Counted from the first letter of the stretch, positions 53,859-63,000 are shown. The stretch is DNA of 64,000 nucleotides from Sciscionella marina DSM 45152 (GCF_000379465.1 NZ_KB905393.1:328-64327), one strand, 5' to 3'. Made by a program: numbers and translations. Notes: generated by a model not told the origin, from the letters alone.

Positions 53859-55354
53859 ACGGATCGGAGAACGGCTCGGCTGATGTGGTCGTGGTGGGTG
53901 GCGGCACGAGTGGTTGCGTGCTCGCCGCCCGGCTCAGCGAGGATTCCGGCCGCTCGGTGCTGCTGCTGGAGGAAGGGCCGGAGGACGCCGACTACGACCC
54001 CACGGTGACCCGTCCGGAACAGGCGATGCGCGTCTCGCGTGAGCAGCGGTTCGCAGAGGGGCTTTCGCTGCGCGTCGGTGCGGGTTCGGTTCCGCTGGCC
54101 CGCGGCCGGGTCCTCGGCGGTACCTCGGCGATCAACTACCTGGCCACGGTGCGCGGCAGGCCCGCCGACTATGCGGACTGGGCCGCTCGGGGCAATCCGG
54201 GATGGTCGTGGACCGACGTGCTGCCCGCCTTCCGGAAGGCGGAGCACGACCTCGATTTCCCGGAAGCCCCGTGGCACGGGAACTCCGGGCCACTGACGGT
54301 CCAGCGCTGGACCGCGGACACCTTCGCCCCGGCACACACCGCCTTTCACGACGGGCTCGCCGAACTGGGTGTACCGCTGGTACCGGATTTGAACGATCCG
54401 GAGTCGGCGAGCGGGATCGGAGTCTTCCCGGCGAGCAGGACACCGGAGAGCGGGGACCGGCTGACCGTCAGCGGAGCCTATCTGACTCCCGCCGTACGCG
54501 CCCGCCCCAATCTGCGCATCCGCAGCGGGGTGCGGGTCGCCAGGCTGTGCCTGCGGGGCAGAAAGACGGTCGGCGTGCAGACCGAGGACGGACAGCGAAT
54601 CCACGCGGGCGAAGTGATCGTGTGCTGCGGGGCGGTCGGCTCGCCGTGGCTACTGCAGCGCTCCGGTCTCGGTCCGCCACACCTGCTGAGCGAGGCAGGC
54701 ATCGAGCCGGTGCGCGCGCTGCCCGGTGTCGGTGCCAACCTTCAGGATCATCTCGGCCCGGCGGTGGTGTACCGGACGCCGACCACGGTTCCGATGGCCG
54801 GAGGCCCCGCGCAGCCCGTGTGGATCACGGGCGTGGGAACCGAACCCGGCACGCACGTGTTCCCCGTGCCGCTGCCCGGGCAGGACGGGGCCTTCGCCGT
54901 CCTGGTGTTCTCACTGCGTCCGTGCGCGACCGGGCGGGTCTCGCTGCGCACCGATGACCCGCAGCGTCGTCCGATCATCGAGCTGCCCGCCCCCGGAACG
55001 GAAGAGGTGGCCGAGCAGCAGCACGCCTTCGATGTGCTGGATGCCTGGGAAAACGGTGCGGTGGCGCGGGAATTCGATATCATCAGGGTCGGTGGGGGTG
55101 CTTCGCTCGCCCGCCCGGGGGCGGCCGCCGCGGCCGCCGGATCCGGTCTGGCGAGCTATGCCCACCTGACCGGTTCGTGCGCGATGGGCCCGGATCCGGC
55201 CGAGGCCGTGGTCGATACGCAATGCCGGGTACACGGGCTCGCCGGTCTGCGAGTGGTCGACGCTTCGGTGATGCCGACGATCCCATCCGGCAACACCTAT
55301 CTCAGCTGTGTGATGCTCGCCGAGCGGGTAGCCGAAATGATGCCCGCCGGATAG
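53855..55354 (+). CDS. GMC-family FAD oxidoreductase (choline dehydrogenase-like)
   Basis: A 499-residue flavoprotein with the N-terminal FAD motif VVVVGGGTSGCVLAARLSE, the GMC signature region GRVLGGTSAINYL (about 88-100), the second signature GEVIVCCGAVGSPWLL and the C-terminal HLTGSCAMG and VMPTIPSGNTYLS. These enzymes oxidise primary or secondary alcohols. It is the last gene of the ring-cleavage operon. Its substrate is presumably an alcohol intermediate of the same pathway. Confidence 0.9.
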   Translation: MNGSENGSADVVVVGGGTSGCVLAARLSEDSGRSVLLLEEGPEDADYDPTVTRPEQAMRVSREQRFAEGLSLRVGAGSVPLARGRVLGGTSAINYLATVRGRPADYADWAARGNPGWSWTDVLPAFRKAEHDLDFPEAPWHGNSGPLTVQRWTADTFAPAHTAFHDGLAELGVPLVPDLNDPESASGIGVFPASRTPESGDRLTVSGAYLTPAVRARPNLRIRSGVRVARLCLRGRKTVGVQTEDGQRIHAGEVIVCCGAVGSPWLLQRSGLGPPHLLSEAGIEPVRALPGVGANLQDHLGPAVVYRTPTTVPMAGGPAQPVWITGVGTEPGTHVFPVPLPGQDGAFAVLVFSLRPCATGRVSLRTDDPQRRPIIELPAPGTEEVAEQQHAFDVLDAWENGAVAREFDIIRVGGGASLARPGAAAAAAGSGLASYAHLTGSCAMGPDPAEAVVDTQCRVHGLAGLRVVDASVMPTIPSGNTYLSCVMLAERVAEMMPAG

Positions 55355-55373
55355 TCCGCGGGCTCTTCGCCGC

Positions 55374-55817
55374 TCAGTGCCCGCTGCCGGGCCGCTGCCT
55401 GTCCCGCAACAGGCAGCTCAAGCGACTGGTACATACCGGAGCACCGTCCTGATCGGTCACGGTGATTCCCACGGTGGCCACCATCCTGTTCATGGCGAGC
55501 ACCGTCGCGGTCGCGGTGACGAGTCCGCGGGTGGCCGAGCGGTGGTGGGTGGCGTTGATCTCCACGCCGACCGCGGTCTTGGCGAAATCCGTCGCCAGTA
55601 CGGCAAGAGCCGAGCCGACCGTCTCGGCGAGCGTCACGCTGGCCCCGCCGTGCAGGAACCCGTACGCCTGGCGGTTTCCCTCGACCGGCATGGTCGCCAC
55701 GATGCGTTCCGCGCTCGCCTCGACGACCACGATGCCGAGCCGCTCGGACATCTCGCCGCTGCGGGAATTCAGCAATTCGACGGCCGTTGCCGGTGCCCCC
55801 GGGACAGTTGAACTCAT
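55374..55817 (-). CDS. PaaI-type hotdog thioesterase
   Basis: A 147-residue hotdog-fold thioesterase with the motif YGFLHGGASVTLAE (H56 and E65), as in PaaI, which releases CoA from aromatic or hydroxylated acyl-CoAs. It starts at ATG 55817 with no ribosome site. A TAGACT hexamer on the same strand (complement of 55824-55829) lies 6 bases before the start, as in leaderless mRNAs. It is convergent with the GMC gene. In this region it would rescue trapped CoA. Confidence 0.88.
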   Translation of the reverse strand: MSSTVPGAPATAVELLNSRSGEMSERLGIVVVEASAERIVATMPVEGNRQAYGFLHGGASVTLAETVGSALAVLATDFAKTAVGVEINATHHRSATRGLVTATATVLAMNRMVATVGITVTDQDGAPVCTSRLSCLLRDRQRPGSGH

Positions 55818-55976
55818 GAGAACAGTCTAGTCGAACCGCGCCTTCAGATGATTTATTCGAGGCGTGAAAATGCGCATTCTGGCTGGCGGAATTACGCGCC
55901 GGTACGCCGAACCGCGCCGTTATCCTGGCGACCGCCCACGGTGTTGCGTGCCGTGTTCCAACAGTGAGGAGAAGTG

Positions 55977-56405
55977 ATGAAACCGTTGTACACCGCGGAA
56001 GTCAACGCGACAGGTGATGGCCGTTCCGGCCGGGTGTCCTCCGGGGACGGGCTCGTGGAACTGGATCTCGCGATGCCGAAGGAAATGGGAGGAACCGGGG
56101 GCGCGGTCAATCCGGAGATGCTCTTCGCGGCCGGCTATTCGGCATGTTTCCACAATGCACTTCGGCTGGTGGCCAAGAAAGCGAAACAGGACGTCTCGGA
56201 TTCCTCGGTGCGGGCATCGGTCACGATCGGAGCTAATGATTCCGGTGGTTTCGAACTCGCTGTCGTTCTCGAGGTCACCGCACCAGGCATCGACCCCGCC
56301 GCGCTCGACGAACTGATCGAGACCGCCGACAAGGTCTGCCCCTATTCCAACGCGATCCGGGGACAGGCGAGCGTGCGGATCCGTTCCGCTTCTGGAGTCG
56401 GCTGA
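55977..56405 (+). CDS. ohr: Ohr/OsmC organic hydroperoxide reductase
   Basis: A 142-residue OsmC-family peroxidase of the Ohr subgroup, with the reactive cysteine C57 in GYSACFHNAL and the resolving C121 in VCPYSNA. It reduces organic hydroperoxides, useful beside oxygenase pathways. ATG 55977 is preferred; AGGAG at 55967-55971 is 5 bases upstream, while GTG 55974 is too close. It stands alone, divergent from the thioesterase gene. Confidence 0.92.
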   Translation: MKPLYTAEVNATGDGRSGRVSSGDGLVELDLAMPKEMGGTGGAVNPEMLFAAGYSACFHNALRLVAKKAKQDVSDSSVRASVTIGANDSGGFELAVVLEVTAPGIDPAALDELIETADKVCPYSNAIRGQASVRIRSASGVG

Positions 56406-56562
56406 TCAGGGGCACCTGTTCCCGGAAGCCGCCCATGTTCGGGAGCAGGCCCGGCACCGGGGACCGCCGTGATCGGCGGGACGGTGGCCGGTGCGGTGCT
56501 CCAGCCGGATCGCGTCTCCCGCACCATAGGGCGCGCGATGTCATGGTTGAACCGGCGCGGTA

Positions 56563-56598
56563 CGGGTGCCGGTACGGATCCGTTCGTACCGGCACCCG
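56563..56598. terminator. 14-bp perfect hairpin between Ohr and CoA ligase ends
   Basis: CGGGTGCCGGTACG (56563-56576), 8-base loop, exact complement at 56585-56598. The outer flanks GGTTGAAC and GTTCAACC extend pairing further with a bulge. It lies 4 bases beyond the stop of the minus-strand ligase and 158 bases beyond ohr, so it may serve both. Confidence 0.65.
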
Positions 56599-56602
56599 CC
56601 GT

Positions 56603-58234
56603 TCAACCGGTTGCGTTGCTCAGCCGTTCGCCGGCCATCTCGCGCAGCGTGGTCTTCCGCGTCTTGCCGACGGCCGATGTGGGGAACGTGTCGACAACGA
56701 ACAGTCCCCGCAACTTTTTGTAGTGCACCACCTGCCCGTTGACCTGTTCGGTCAGTGCGCCGGGATCCGGCGGTTTCCCGTCGGGTACGACGAAGGCCAC
56801 CGGCAGGTCGCCCGCCTCCGGATCGGGGACGCCGACCACCGCGGCGTCTCGTACACCGGGGCAGGAACGTAGCAGCCGCTCCAGCTCCGAGGGGTAGACG
56901 TTGTACCCCTTATAGATCAGCATGTCCTTCGTCCGGTCCACGATGTGCAGGTATCCCCGCTCATCGACGATTCCCACATCGCCAGTGTGCAGCCAGCCAT
57001 CGCGTAGCACTTGTGCGGTCTCCTGCGGGTGCCCGTGGTAGCCGAGCATCACCTGTGGGCCGCGGATGGCGATCTCGCCCCTGCCGTCTCTCGTGGTGTC
57101 GCCGGGTACCGGAATCAGGCTGACCTCGGTGTCCGGCAAGGGGATTCCGACACTGCCGGGGAACCGCTCGGCGCTGAGCGCGATCGGATTGCCGACCGCG
57201 GCCATGCTCACCTCGGTCAGGCCGTACGCCTGGGTCACCACCGCATCGGGAAATACCGCGGAAAGCCGTTCGGCGAGCGGAACGGGGAGCGGCCCGCCGC
57301 CACAGGACACCAGGCGTACGCCGGGAAGGCCACGTCCGCGCTGTTCCAGGAATGCGGTCAGCGCGGCGAGCAACGCGGGAGCACCGCTGACCGACGTCAC
57401 CGATTCCGCCTCGACGGTTTCGACGAACCGTTGTACCTCGAACCGTCCGATCAGGATGCTTCTGCTGCCTTGCAATGCGGGGACGACGAGTCCGCCGATC
57501 AGCCCCATGGCGTGGAACCACGGTGCCACCGCTATCACCGTGGCGGTGCCGAGGCGGACAGGAAAGTCCTGCGTGCTCCCGGTCTGCTCCAGCACGACGC
57601 GCTCGGTGACGTTTCCAGCGAGCGCTCGATCAGGGACCGATCCCGATGACCAGGAACAGAATTGCAGTGCGTTGCACACGATGTTGCGCTGGGAGACCGC
57701 CACGCCTTTCGGGGTTCCCGTGGTGCCCCCGGTGTAGGAGATGTGGGCGATGGCGCTCGCCAGATCCGCAGGCCGATGCGGTGCCCACTCGTGCGGGGCA
57801 GGTGGGGCCGAGCGCAGCGAATCCACCGGAAGGCAACGCAGACCGGGAAAGGTGCTCGTGCTGATCACGATCTCCGCCGCAGAGTCGGCAAGTTGTTCGC
57901 GTACTTCGGCGACGGGCAGTTGCGGGTTGACTGGAGTGACGGTCAGCCCGCGATACTGGGCCGCCCAGTAGGCGATGGCGAACTCGATACTGTTTCCGAG
58001 GTGCAGCGCGATGACCGTTCCGGCGGGCAAGTCTTGCCGTTCCCACGCCGCGGCGAGCGCGCGGGCATGCGCAGCAAGCTCCGACCACGTGATCCGTTCG
58101 TCCTCCGACTGCAAGGCCACCTGCTCGGGCCAGCGTGTCCGCGCTCCTTCCAGCAGCGCCCACACCGGAGCATCCGGGTAATCGAGATGCGGTCCCCGCA
58201 CGACGAACCCACTGTTCGCCGCCGCGTTCTCCAT
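56603..58234 (-). CDS. AMP-forming acyl/aryl-CoA ligase 3 (4-coumarate-CoA ligase-like)
   Basis: A 543-residue ligase with the P-loop ISYTGGTTGTPKG (about 166-178), AYGLTEVS, GWLHTGDVG, the hinge VDRTKDMLIYKGYNVYPSEL and the C-terminal lysine in PTSAVGKTRK. It resembles long-chain-fatty-acid and 4-coumarate CoA ligases. ATG 58234 follows AAGGAGGA. It is divergent from the reductase-thiolase-SDR-ACAD operon, so it likely supplies that operon with a CoA thioester for beta-oxidation. Confidence 0.92.
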   Translation of the reverse strand: MENAAANSGFVVRGPHLDYPDAPVWALLEGARTRWPEQVALQSEDERITWSELAAHARALAAAWERQDLPAGTVIALHLGNSIEFAIAYWAAQYRGLTVTPVNPQLPVAEVREQLADSAAEIVISTSTFPGLRCLPVDSLRSAPPAPHEWAPHRPADLASAIAHISYTGGTTGTPKGVAVSQRNIVCNALQFCSWSSGSVPDRALAGNVTERVVLEQTGSTQDFPVRLGTATVIAVAPWFHAMGLIGGLVVPALQGSRSILIGRFEVQRFVETVEAESVTSVSGAPALLAALTAFLEQRGRGLPGVRLVSCGGGPLPVPLAERLSAVFPDAVVTQAYGLTEVSMAAVGNPIALSAERFPGSVGIPLPDTEVSLIPVPGDTTRDGRGEIAIRGPQVMLGYHGHPQETAQVLRDGWLHTGDVGIVDERGYLHIVDRTKDMLIYKGYNVYPSELERLLRSCPGVRDAAVVGVPDPEAGDLPVAFVVPDGKPPDPGALTEQVNGQVVHYKKLRGLFVVDTFPTSAVGKTRKTTLREMAGERLSNATG

Positions 58235-58439
58235 GACGGTCCTCCTTTGTTGGGGATACCGATTCTGCGCTTTCGCGTGCCCTCAGCGGGATTCGTATTC
58301 CACGGTTCGGCATCGGAAACGGTGATTTTCGCTGCATGCCAAGGGATTCCGCGCACTGGAATCGCCGATTGTGCACAGGGGCACTGACGGCGCATCGTCA
58401 TCGGCAGCACAGGAAACCGAAAACCGAGGAGGTCGCACT

Positions 58440-59786
58440 GTGCCCGAGATGGCGCGCACCGCGGTGGTCGGTGCCGGGCCCGCCGGGATCTACACCGCAG
58501 AGGCGTTGCTCAAGCTCGGCCACCGGGTGGACGTTCTCGACCGCCTCTCCTGCCCATACGGGCTATTGCGCTATGGCGTAGCTCCCGACCACCTGAAGAT
58601 GAAGGCACTGGAGAAAACGCTGCGCCGTATCCTCGACCGCGATGGCGTGCGCTTCTTCGGTGAAGTGACCCTTGGCGAGACGATCACCGTCGACGAGCTG
58701 CGCGGTCACTACGACGCCATCGTGTACGCCACCGGAGCGGCCGACGACCGCAGTCTTTCTATTCCGGGAGAGGATCTACCCGGCAGTCTTTCAGCGACCC
58801 GGTTCGTCAGCTGGTACAGCGGGCATCCAGATATTGCATCCCGAGACGTGGCCTTGGACGCGCACACCGCGGTGGTCGTCGGGGCGGGCAACGTCGCCCT
58901 CGATGTGACCCGGCTGCTGACCAAGTCCGCCGAACAGTTCCATGGCACCGATATGCCTGACCGGGTTCTGGACACGCTTCGCGCGAGCCCGATCACTGAT
59001 GTGCACTTGATTGCCAGGCGCGGTCCGGCGCAGGCGAAATTCACCACCAAGGAACTGCGTGAACTCGGCGAACTGGGCAACGCCGATGTGCTCGTCGATC
59101 CGGCGGATCTTGAGCTGGACGAGCACAGCGAGCAGCTGGCCGAGCAAGACGGTGGGGTACGCCGTAATCTCGATGTGCTGCACGAGTGGGCCCAGCGGTC
59201 CCCGCTCGACCGGGAACGCCGGATCCACCTGCGATTCTGGCGGTCGCCGGTACGGATCACCGGAGCCGACCGGGTGGAGGGCGTCGAACTCGGCCGCAAC
59301 ACTCCGGACGGTGCGGGCGGGATCCGGGCGGGCGGGGAGACGGAGATGCTGGCGGCGGGGCTCGTGCTGCGCTCGATCGGCTACCGAGGGCGTCCACTGC
59401 CCGGCGTCCCGTTCGATGAGCGCACGGGCACGATCCCGCACTGCGAGGGACGGGTACTGCGTGCGGGGCGGGTCGCTCCTGCCGAGTACACCGTGGGCTG
59501 GGCCAAACGCGGACCGAGCGGAGTGATCGGCACCAACAAGGCCGACGCCCGCGAGACGGTGGCAGCGCTGGCCGAGGACTGGGAGCACCAGACCGGCCGG
59601 AACCGAGGTGATCGGCCTGATCTGGCTGACACGCTGGCAGGACGCGGACATGCCGCTATCACCTGGCAGGGCTGGCTGGCCATCGAGGCCGCCGAGCGTG
59701 AGCTCGGCCGCCGCCTCGGGCGGGGGGCGGTCAAGATCACCGACCCCGACCAGCTCCGAGCGGTCGTCCGGATGGTCCTGCGGTGA
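58440..59786 (+). CDS. fprA: Ferredoxin-NADP reductase (FprA/adrenodoxin reductase type)
   Basis: A 448-residue flavoprotein. FAD motif VVGAGPAGIYTAEAL near the N-terminus, PYGLLRYGVAPDHLKMK, NADP motif VGAGNVALDVTRLL (about 150-165), LIARRGPAQAKFT and the C-terminal GWAKRGPSGVIGTNKADA. This is the mycobacterial FprA/adrenodoxin reductase pattern. It passes electrons from NADPH to ferredoxin. GTG 58440 is used because AGGAGG at 58427-58432 is 7 bases upstream. Its natural partner here is the 7Fe ferredoxin at 33644, and it may serve the P450 and Rieske enzymes. Confidence 0.93.
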   Translation: MPEMARTAVVGAGPAGIYTAEALLKLGHRVDVLDRLSCPYGLLRYGVAPDHLKMKALEKTLRRILDRDGVRFFGEVTLGETITVDELRGHYDAIVYATGAADDRSLSIPGEDLPGSLSATRFVSWYSGHPDIASRDVALDAHTAVVVGAGNVALDVTRLLTKSAEQFHGTDMPDRVLDTLRASPITDVHLIARRGPAQAKFTTKELRELGELGNADVLVDPADLELDEHSEQLAEQDGGVRRNLDVLHEWAQRSPLDRERRIHLRFWRSPVRITGADRVEGVELGRNTPDGAGGIRAGGETEMLAAGLVLRSIGYRGRPLPGVPFDERTGTIPHCEGRVLRAGRVAPAEYTVGWAKRGPSGVIGTNKADARETVAALAEDWEHQTGRNRGDRPDLADTLAGRGHAAITWQGWLAIEAAERELGRRLGRGAVKITDPDQLRAVVRMVLR

Positions 59787-59823
59787 TCCGCAAACCTCAC
59801 ACCCTTAGACGAAGGAGTCCGGC

Positions 59824-61014
59824 ATGACTCGTGACGCCGTGATCGTGGACATCGTGCGATCGCCGATGGCCAAGGGGAGACCCGGCACCGACCAGCGTCC
59901 CGGTGGGGCACTCTGCTCGGTGCACCCGGTCGAACTGCTCGGGCAGGTGCTCGCGCAGCTGATGGACAGAACCGGTGTCGATCCCGGTGCGGTGGAAGAC
60001 GTGATCACCGGCTGCGTCAGCCAGGTCGGCGAGCAGACCGGCCCCGTGGGTCGGTGGGCCTGGCTCGCGGCCGGGTTGCCCGAGCACGTCCCGTCCACCG
60101 CGGTGAACCGCGCGTGCGGTTCCAGTCAGCAGGCCGCCGATTTCGCGGCCCAGGGCGTCCTCGCGGGCGCGTACGACATGGTGATTGCCGCCGGTGTCGA
60201 GTCGATGAGCCGCATTCCCCTGCTCAGCGCACGGATCGGACAGGACCCACACGGCCCCTCGGTCAGCTCGCGGTACGCGCCCGGCCTTGTCCCACAAGGT
60301 GTTTCGGCGGAGCTCGTCGCGGCACGGTGGAAGCTCAGTCGTCGCGATCTCGACGAGTATGCGGCGCGCTCACATGCGCTGGCACACGCCGCGGACCGCG
60401 CTCCCGAGATCGTCGGGATCACTCGGCAGGACGGCACCGTGGTCGCCGAGGATGAAACGGTACGCCCGCAGACCGAACCGGAGCTGCTCGCGGGACTGGA
60501 GCCCGTGTTTCGCAGCACGGAGCTGTCCGCGCGGTTCCCCGAGATCGAGTGGTCGGTGACCGCGGGGAACTCCTCGCAGATCACCGATGGGGCCGCGGCG
60601 GCATTGATCATGAGCGAGCAGCGGGCGAGCGAACTGGGTCTGCGCCCGCTGGCCCGGTTCCACGCCTTCGCGGTCGCGGGCGACGACCCGATCACGATGC
60701 TCACCGCCCCGATACCGGCCACCGAGAAGGCGCTGCTGCGCGGCGGTCTGCGCCTGGCGGAACTGGACCAGTACGAGGTCAACGAGGCGTTCGCCTCGGT
60801 GCCGCTTGCCTGGCAGGAGCACTTTGCGGCGGACCCGAAGCTGCTGAACCCGCGGGGCGGAGCCATCGCGCTCGGGCACCCGCTCGGCGCATCGGGACTG
60901 CGGCTGCTCGGCAGCCTCGTGCACGGACTTCGCGAGACCGGCGGCCGCTACGGGGTGCAGACCATGTGCGAAGCGGGTGGCATGGCCAACGCCACCATCA
61001 TCGAGCGCGTCTGA
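59824..61014 (+). CDS. Acetyl-CoA acyltransferase (thiolase)
   Basis: A 396-residue thiolase with the nucleophile C98 in NRACGSSQQ, N320-E321 in EVNEAFAS, H352 in ALGHPLGASG and C382 in TMCEAGGMAN, a complete active set. It carries out the last step of beta-oxidation. ATG 59824 follows GAAGGAG, 37 bases after fprA. The operon also has a 3-hydroxyacyl-CoA dehydrogenase-type SDR and an acyl-CoA dehydrogenase. No enoyl-CoA hydratase is found in the window. Confidence 0.94.
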   Translation: MTRDAVIVDIVRSPMAKGRPGTDQRPGGALCSVHPVELLGQVLAQLMDRTGVDPGAVEDVITGCVSQVGEQTGPVGRWAWLAAGLPEHVPSTAVNRACGSSQQAADFAAQGVLAGAYDMVIAAGVESMSRIPLLSARIGQDPHGPSVSSRYAPGLVPQGVSAELVAARWKLSRRDLDEYAARSHALAHAADRAPEIVGITRQDGTVVAEDETVRPQTEPELLAGLEPVFRSTELSARFPEIEWSVTAGNSSQITDGAAAALIMSEQRASELGLRPLARFHAFAVAGDDPITMLTAPIPATEKALLRGGLRLAELDQYEVNEAFASVPLAWQEHFAADPKLLNPRGGAIALGHPLGASGLRLLGSLVHGLRETGGRYGVQTMCEAGGMANATIIERV

Positions 61015-61026
61015 GGAGGCGGCACA

Positions 61027-61794
61027 GTGGATATCGCGGGGACAACGGCGATCGTGACCGGCGGGGCCTCCGGGCTCGGTCTTGCGACGGTACGGAGACT
61101 GCTCGATGCCGGTGCGTCCAGGGTGGTGATCGCCGACCTGCCGGGTTCGGACGGGGAGGCGGTGGCCGCCGAACTGGGTGCCGCCGTGCGCTTCTGTCCC
61201 GCGGACGTGCGGGACGAGGCGGCGATCGCCTCCGCCATGGACACCGCGCAGCGCGATGGTCCGTTGCGCGTGCTGGTGCACTGCGCCGGGCGCGGCGGGC
61301 CGGTACGGCTGGTCGATCGGGAAGGCAACCCCGGCTCACTCGAGGACTACACCGAGATCGTCACCACGAACCTCGTCGGCACGTTCAACGTGTTGCGCCT
61401 CGCCGCGAGCCGGATGGCGGTCAACGAACCGAGCGAAGGCGACCGGGGCGTGTGCGTGCTGACTGCCTCGGTCGCCGCGTTCGAAGGTCAGATCGGCCAG
61501 ATTCCCTATGCCTCGGCGAAGGCGGGCGTCGTCGGCATGACGCTGGTGGCGGCGCGGGACCTGGCGGGCAAACGGATCCGGGTCAATACTATTGCTCCGG
61601 GGACCTTCGATACGCCGTTGCTTGCCAGACTCTCCGAACAGGTCCGTGATTCGCTCGCCGCCACCGTCCCGCATCCGAGCAGGCTCGGCGACCCCGATGA
61701 GTACGCGCGGCTCGCGCTGTCCATTGTGGACAACGGGATGCTGAACGGGGAGACTATCCGGCTCGACGGTGCCATCCGCATGGCACCCCGCTAG
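61027..61794 (+). CDS. Short-chain dehydrogenase, 3-hydroxyacyl-CoA dehydrogenase type II-like
   Basis: A 255-residue SDR with TGGASGLG at 11-18, S148, Y161 and K165 (YASAK). The segments VCVLTASVAAFEGQIGQ and PGTFDTPLL are typical of the HSD10/type II 3-hydroxyacyl-CoA dehydrogenase group. GTG 61027 follows GAGGAGGCG. Between thiolase and acyl-CoA dehydrogenase genes, the beta-oxidation role is the obvious reading. Confidence 0.9.
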   Translation: MDIAGTTAIVTGGASGLGLATVRRLLDAGASRVVIADLPGSDGEAVAAELGAAVRFCPADVRDEAAIASAMDTAQRDGPLRVLVHCAGRGGPVRLVDREGNPGSLEDYTEIVTTNLVGTFNVLRLAASRMAVNEPSEGDRGVCVLTASVAAFEGQIGQIPYASAKAGVVGMTLVAARDLAGKRIRVNTIAPGTFDTPLLARLSEQVRDSLAATVPHPSRLGDPDEYARLALSIVDNGMLNGETIRLDGAIRMAPR

Positions 61795-61842
61795 CGATGA
61801 CCCCGAAGTCGGACGTCCCGGCGTGATGATGAGGAGCAGTGC

Positions 61843-63000
61843 GTGATCGACCTGACGGATGAGCAGCGGGACCTCAAGGAGCTGGCCGCCAAACTGGCGG
61901 CCGACCGCTATGCCGAGCGCAGCCTGGAATGGGACCGCGAGCATCGCGCGTTCCCCCGCGAGGAACGGCTCCGGCTCGGCCAGCTTGGTCTGCTGGGGCT
62001 GACGCTTCCGGAGCGTTACGGCGGCGGGGGAAGGCCGCTGCTGGACGCGCTGCTCGTACAGGAGGAGATCGCCAAGGTCGCTCCGCTGGCCGCATGGCCG
62101 GTCTTCGAATCGGCAGCGGGACCGGCCCGGGTGATCGAGCTGTTCGGCACCGAGGAGCAGCGCGAGCGGATTCTGCCCGGCGTGGTCAGCGGGGAGAGCC
62201 TGATCGCGATCAGCATCTCGGAACCGGACGCGGGCTCCGCGGCCACCGATATGACGGCCACCGCCAGGGTCGACGGCGACCACCTGGTCATCAACGGTGC
62301 CAAGCGTTGGTGTTCCGGCGCGGGGCACGCCGAGAAGTACCTCGTGTACGTGCGGCTGGGCGACCAGCAGGGAGCGCGCGGGCTCGGCGCCGTGCTCGTC
62401 GACCGGGACGCGAGTGGGTTGTCCTTCGGCCCGCAGGAGACCCTGATGGGTCACCACGGCGTCGGCTCCGCGGACATGTTCTTCTCCGACGTCCGGGTAC
62501 CGCTCGCCGACCTGATCGTGCCCGAGGGAGGTTTCGGCAAGCTGTTCACCGCGTTCTCCATCGAACGGCTCGGGAACGCCACGATGTCGCTCGCGATCGG
62601 ACAGGCGGCACTCGACCGCACGGCACGCTATGTGCAACAGCGTCGGCAGTTCGGCAAGGACATCGCCGAATTCCAGCTTGTCCAGGCCGGGCTGGCGGAC
62701 ATGGTGATGAGGGTCGAAGCCGCGCGGTTGTTGATCCAGCGGGCCGCGGTGAACGCGGGCAATGGGCCACCCGCTCCGCTGGAGGCGTCCGTGGCCAAAT
62801 GCTTCGCCAACGAGATGGCGAAAGAGGTCTCCGATCTGGCGATCCAGCTGCACGGTGGCTACGGCTACTCCGCGGAGTACGAGATCGAACGGATGCATCG
62901 CGACGCGCACGGATGGGCCATTGCCGGTGGCACCCCCGCGATCCAACGAACGCGTATCGCCGCCGAATACCTCGGCCGCCGATTCGACCAACGGTCATGA
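61843..63000 (+). CDS. Acyl-CoA dehydrogenase 3 (isovaleryl/long-chain type base position)
   Basis: A 385-residue ACAD. Motifs: ISISEPDAGSAATDMTATAR, GAKRWCSGAG, and a C-terminal GGYGYSAEYEIERMHRDA. The usual YEGT glutamate is replaced (WAIAGGTPAIQ). However, helix G carries FSIERLGNATMS, which aligns with the ERL base position of isovaleryl-CoA and long-chain acyl-CoA dehydrogenases, so it is probably active. GTG 61843 follows GAGGAG. It ends the fprA operon; the decayed IS remnant begins about 90 bases later. Confidence 0.9.
   Translation: MIDLTDEQRDLKELAAKLAADRYAERSLEWDREHRAFPREERLRLGQLGLLGLTLPERYGGGGRPLLDALLVQEEIAKVAPLAAWPVFESAAGPARVIELFGTEEQRERILPGVVSGESLIAISISEPDAGSAATDMTATARVDGDHLVINGAKRWCSGAGHAEKYLVYVRLGDQQGARGLGAVLVDRDASGLSFGPQETLMGHHGVGSADMFFSDVRVPLADLIVPEGGFGKLFTAFSIERLGNATMSLAIGQAALDRTARYVQQRRQFGKDIAEFQLVQAGLADMVMRVEAARLLIQRAAVNAGNGPPAPLEASVAKCFANEMAKEVSDLAIQLHGGYGYSAEYEIERMHRDAHGWAIAGGTPAIQRTRIAAEYLGRRFDQRS

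Noticed and set aside
61336..62991. Minus-strand frame of 551 codons opposite SDR and ACAD genes
   Set aside because: It spans two well-supported genes and has no motif of its own.
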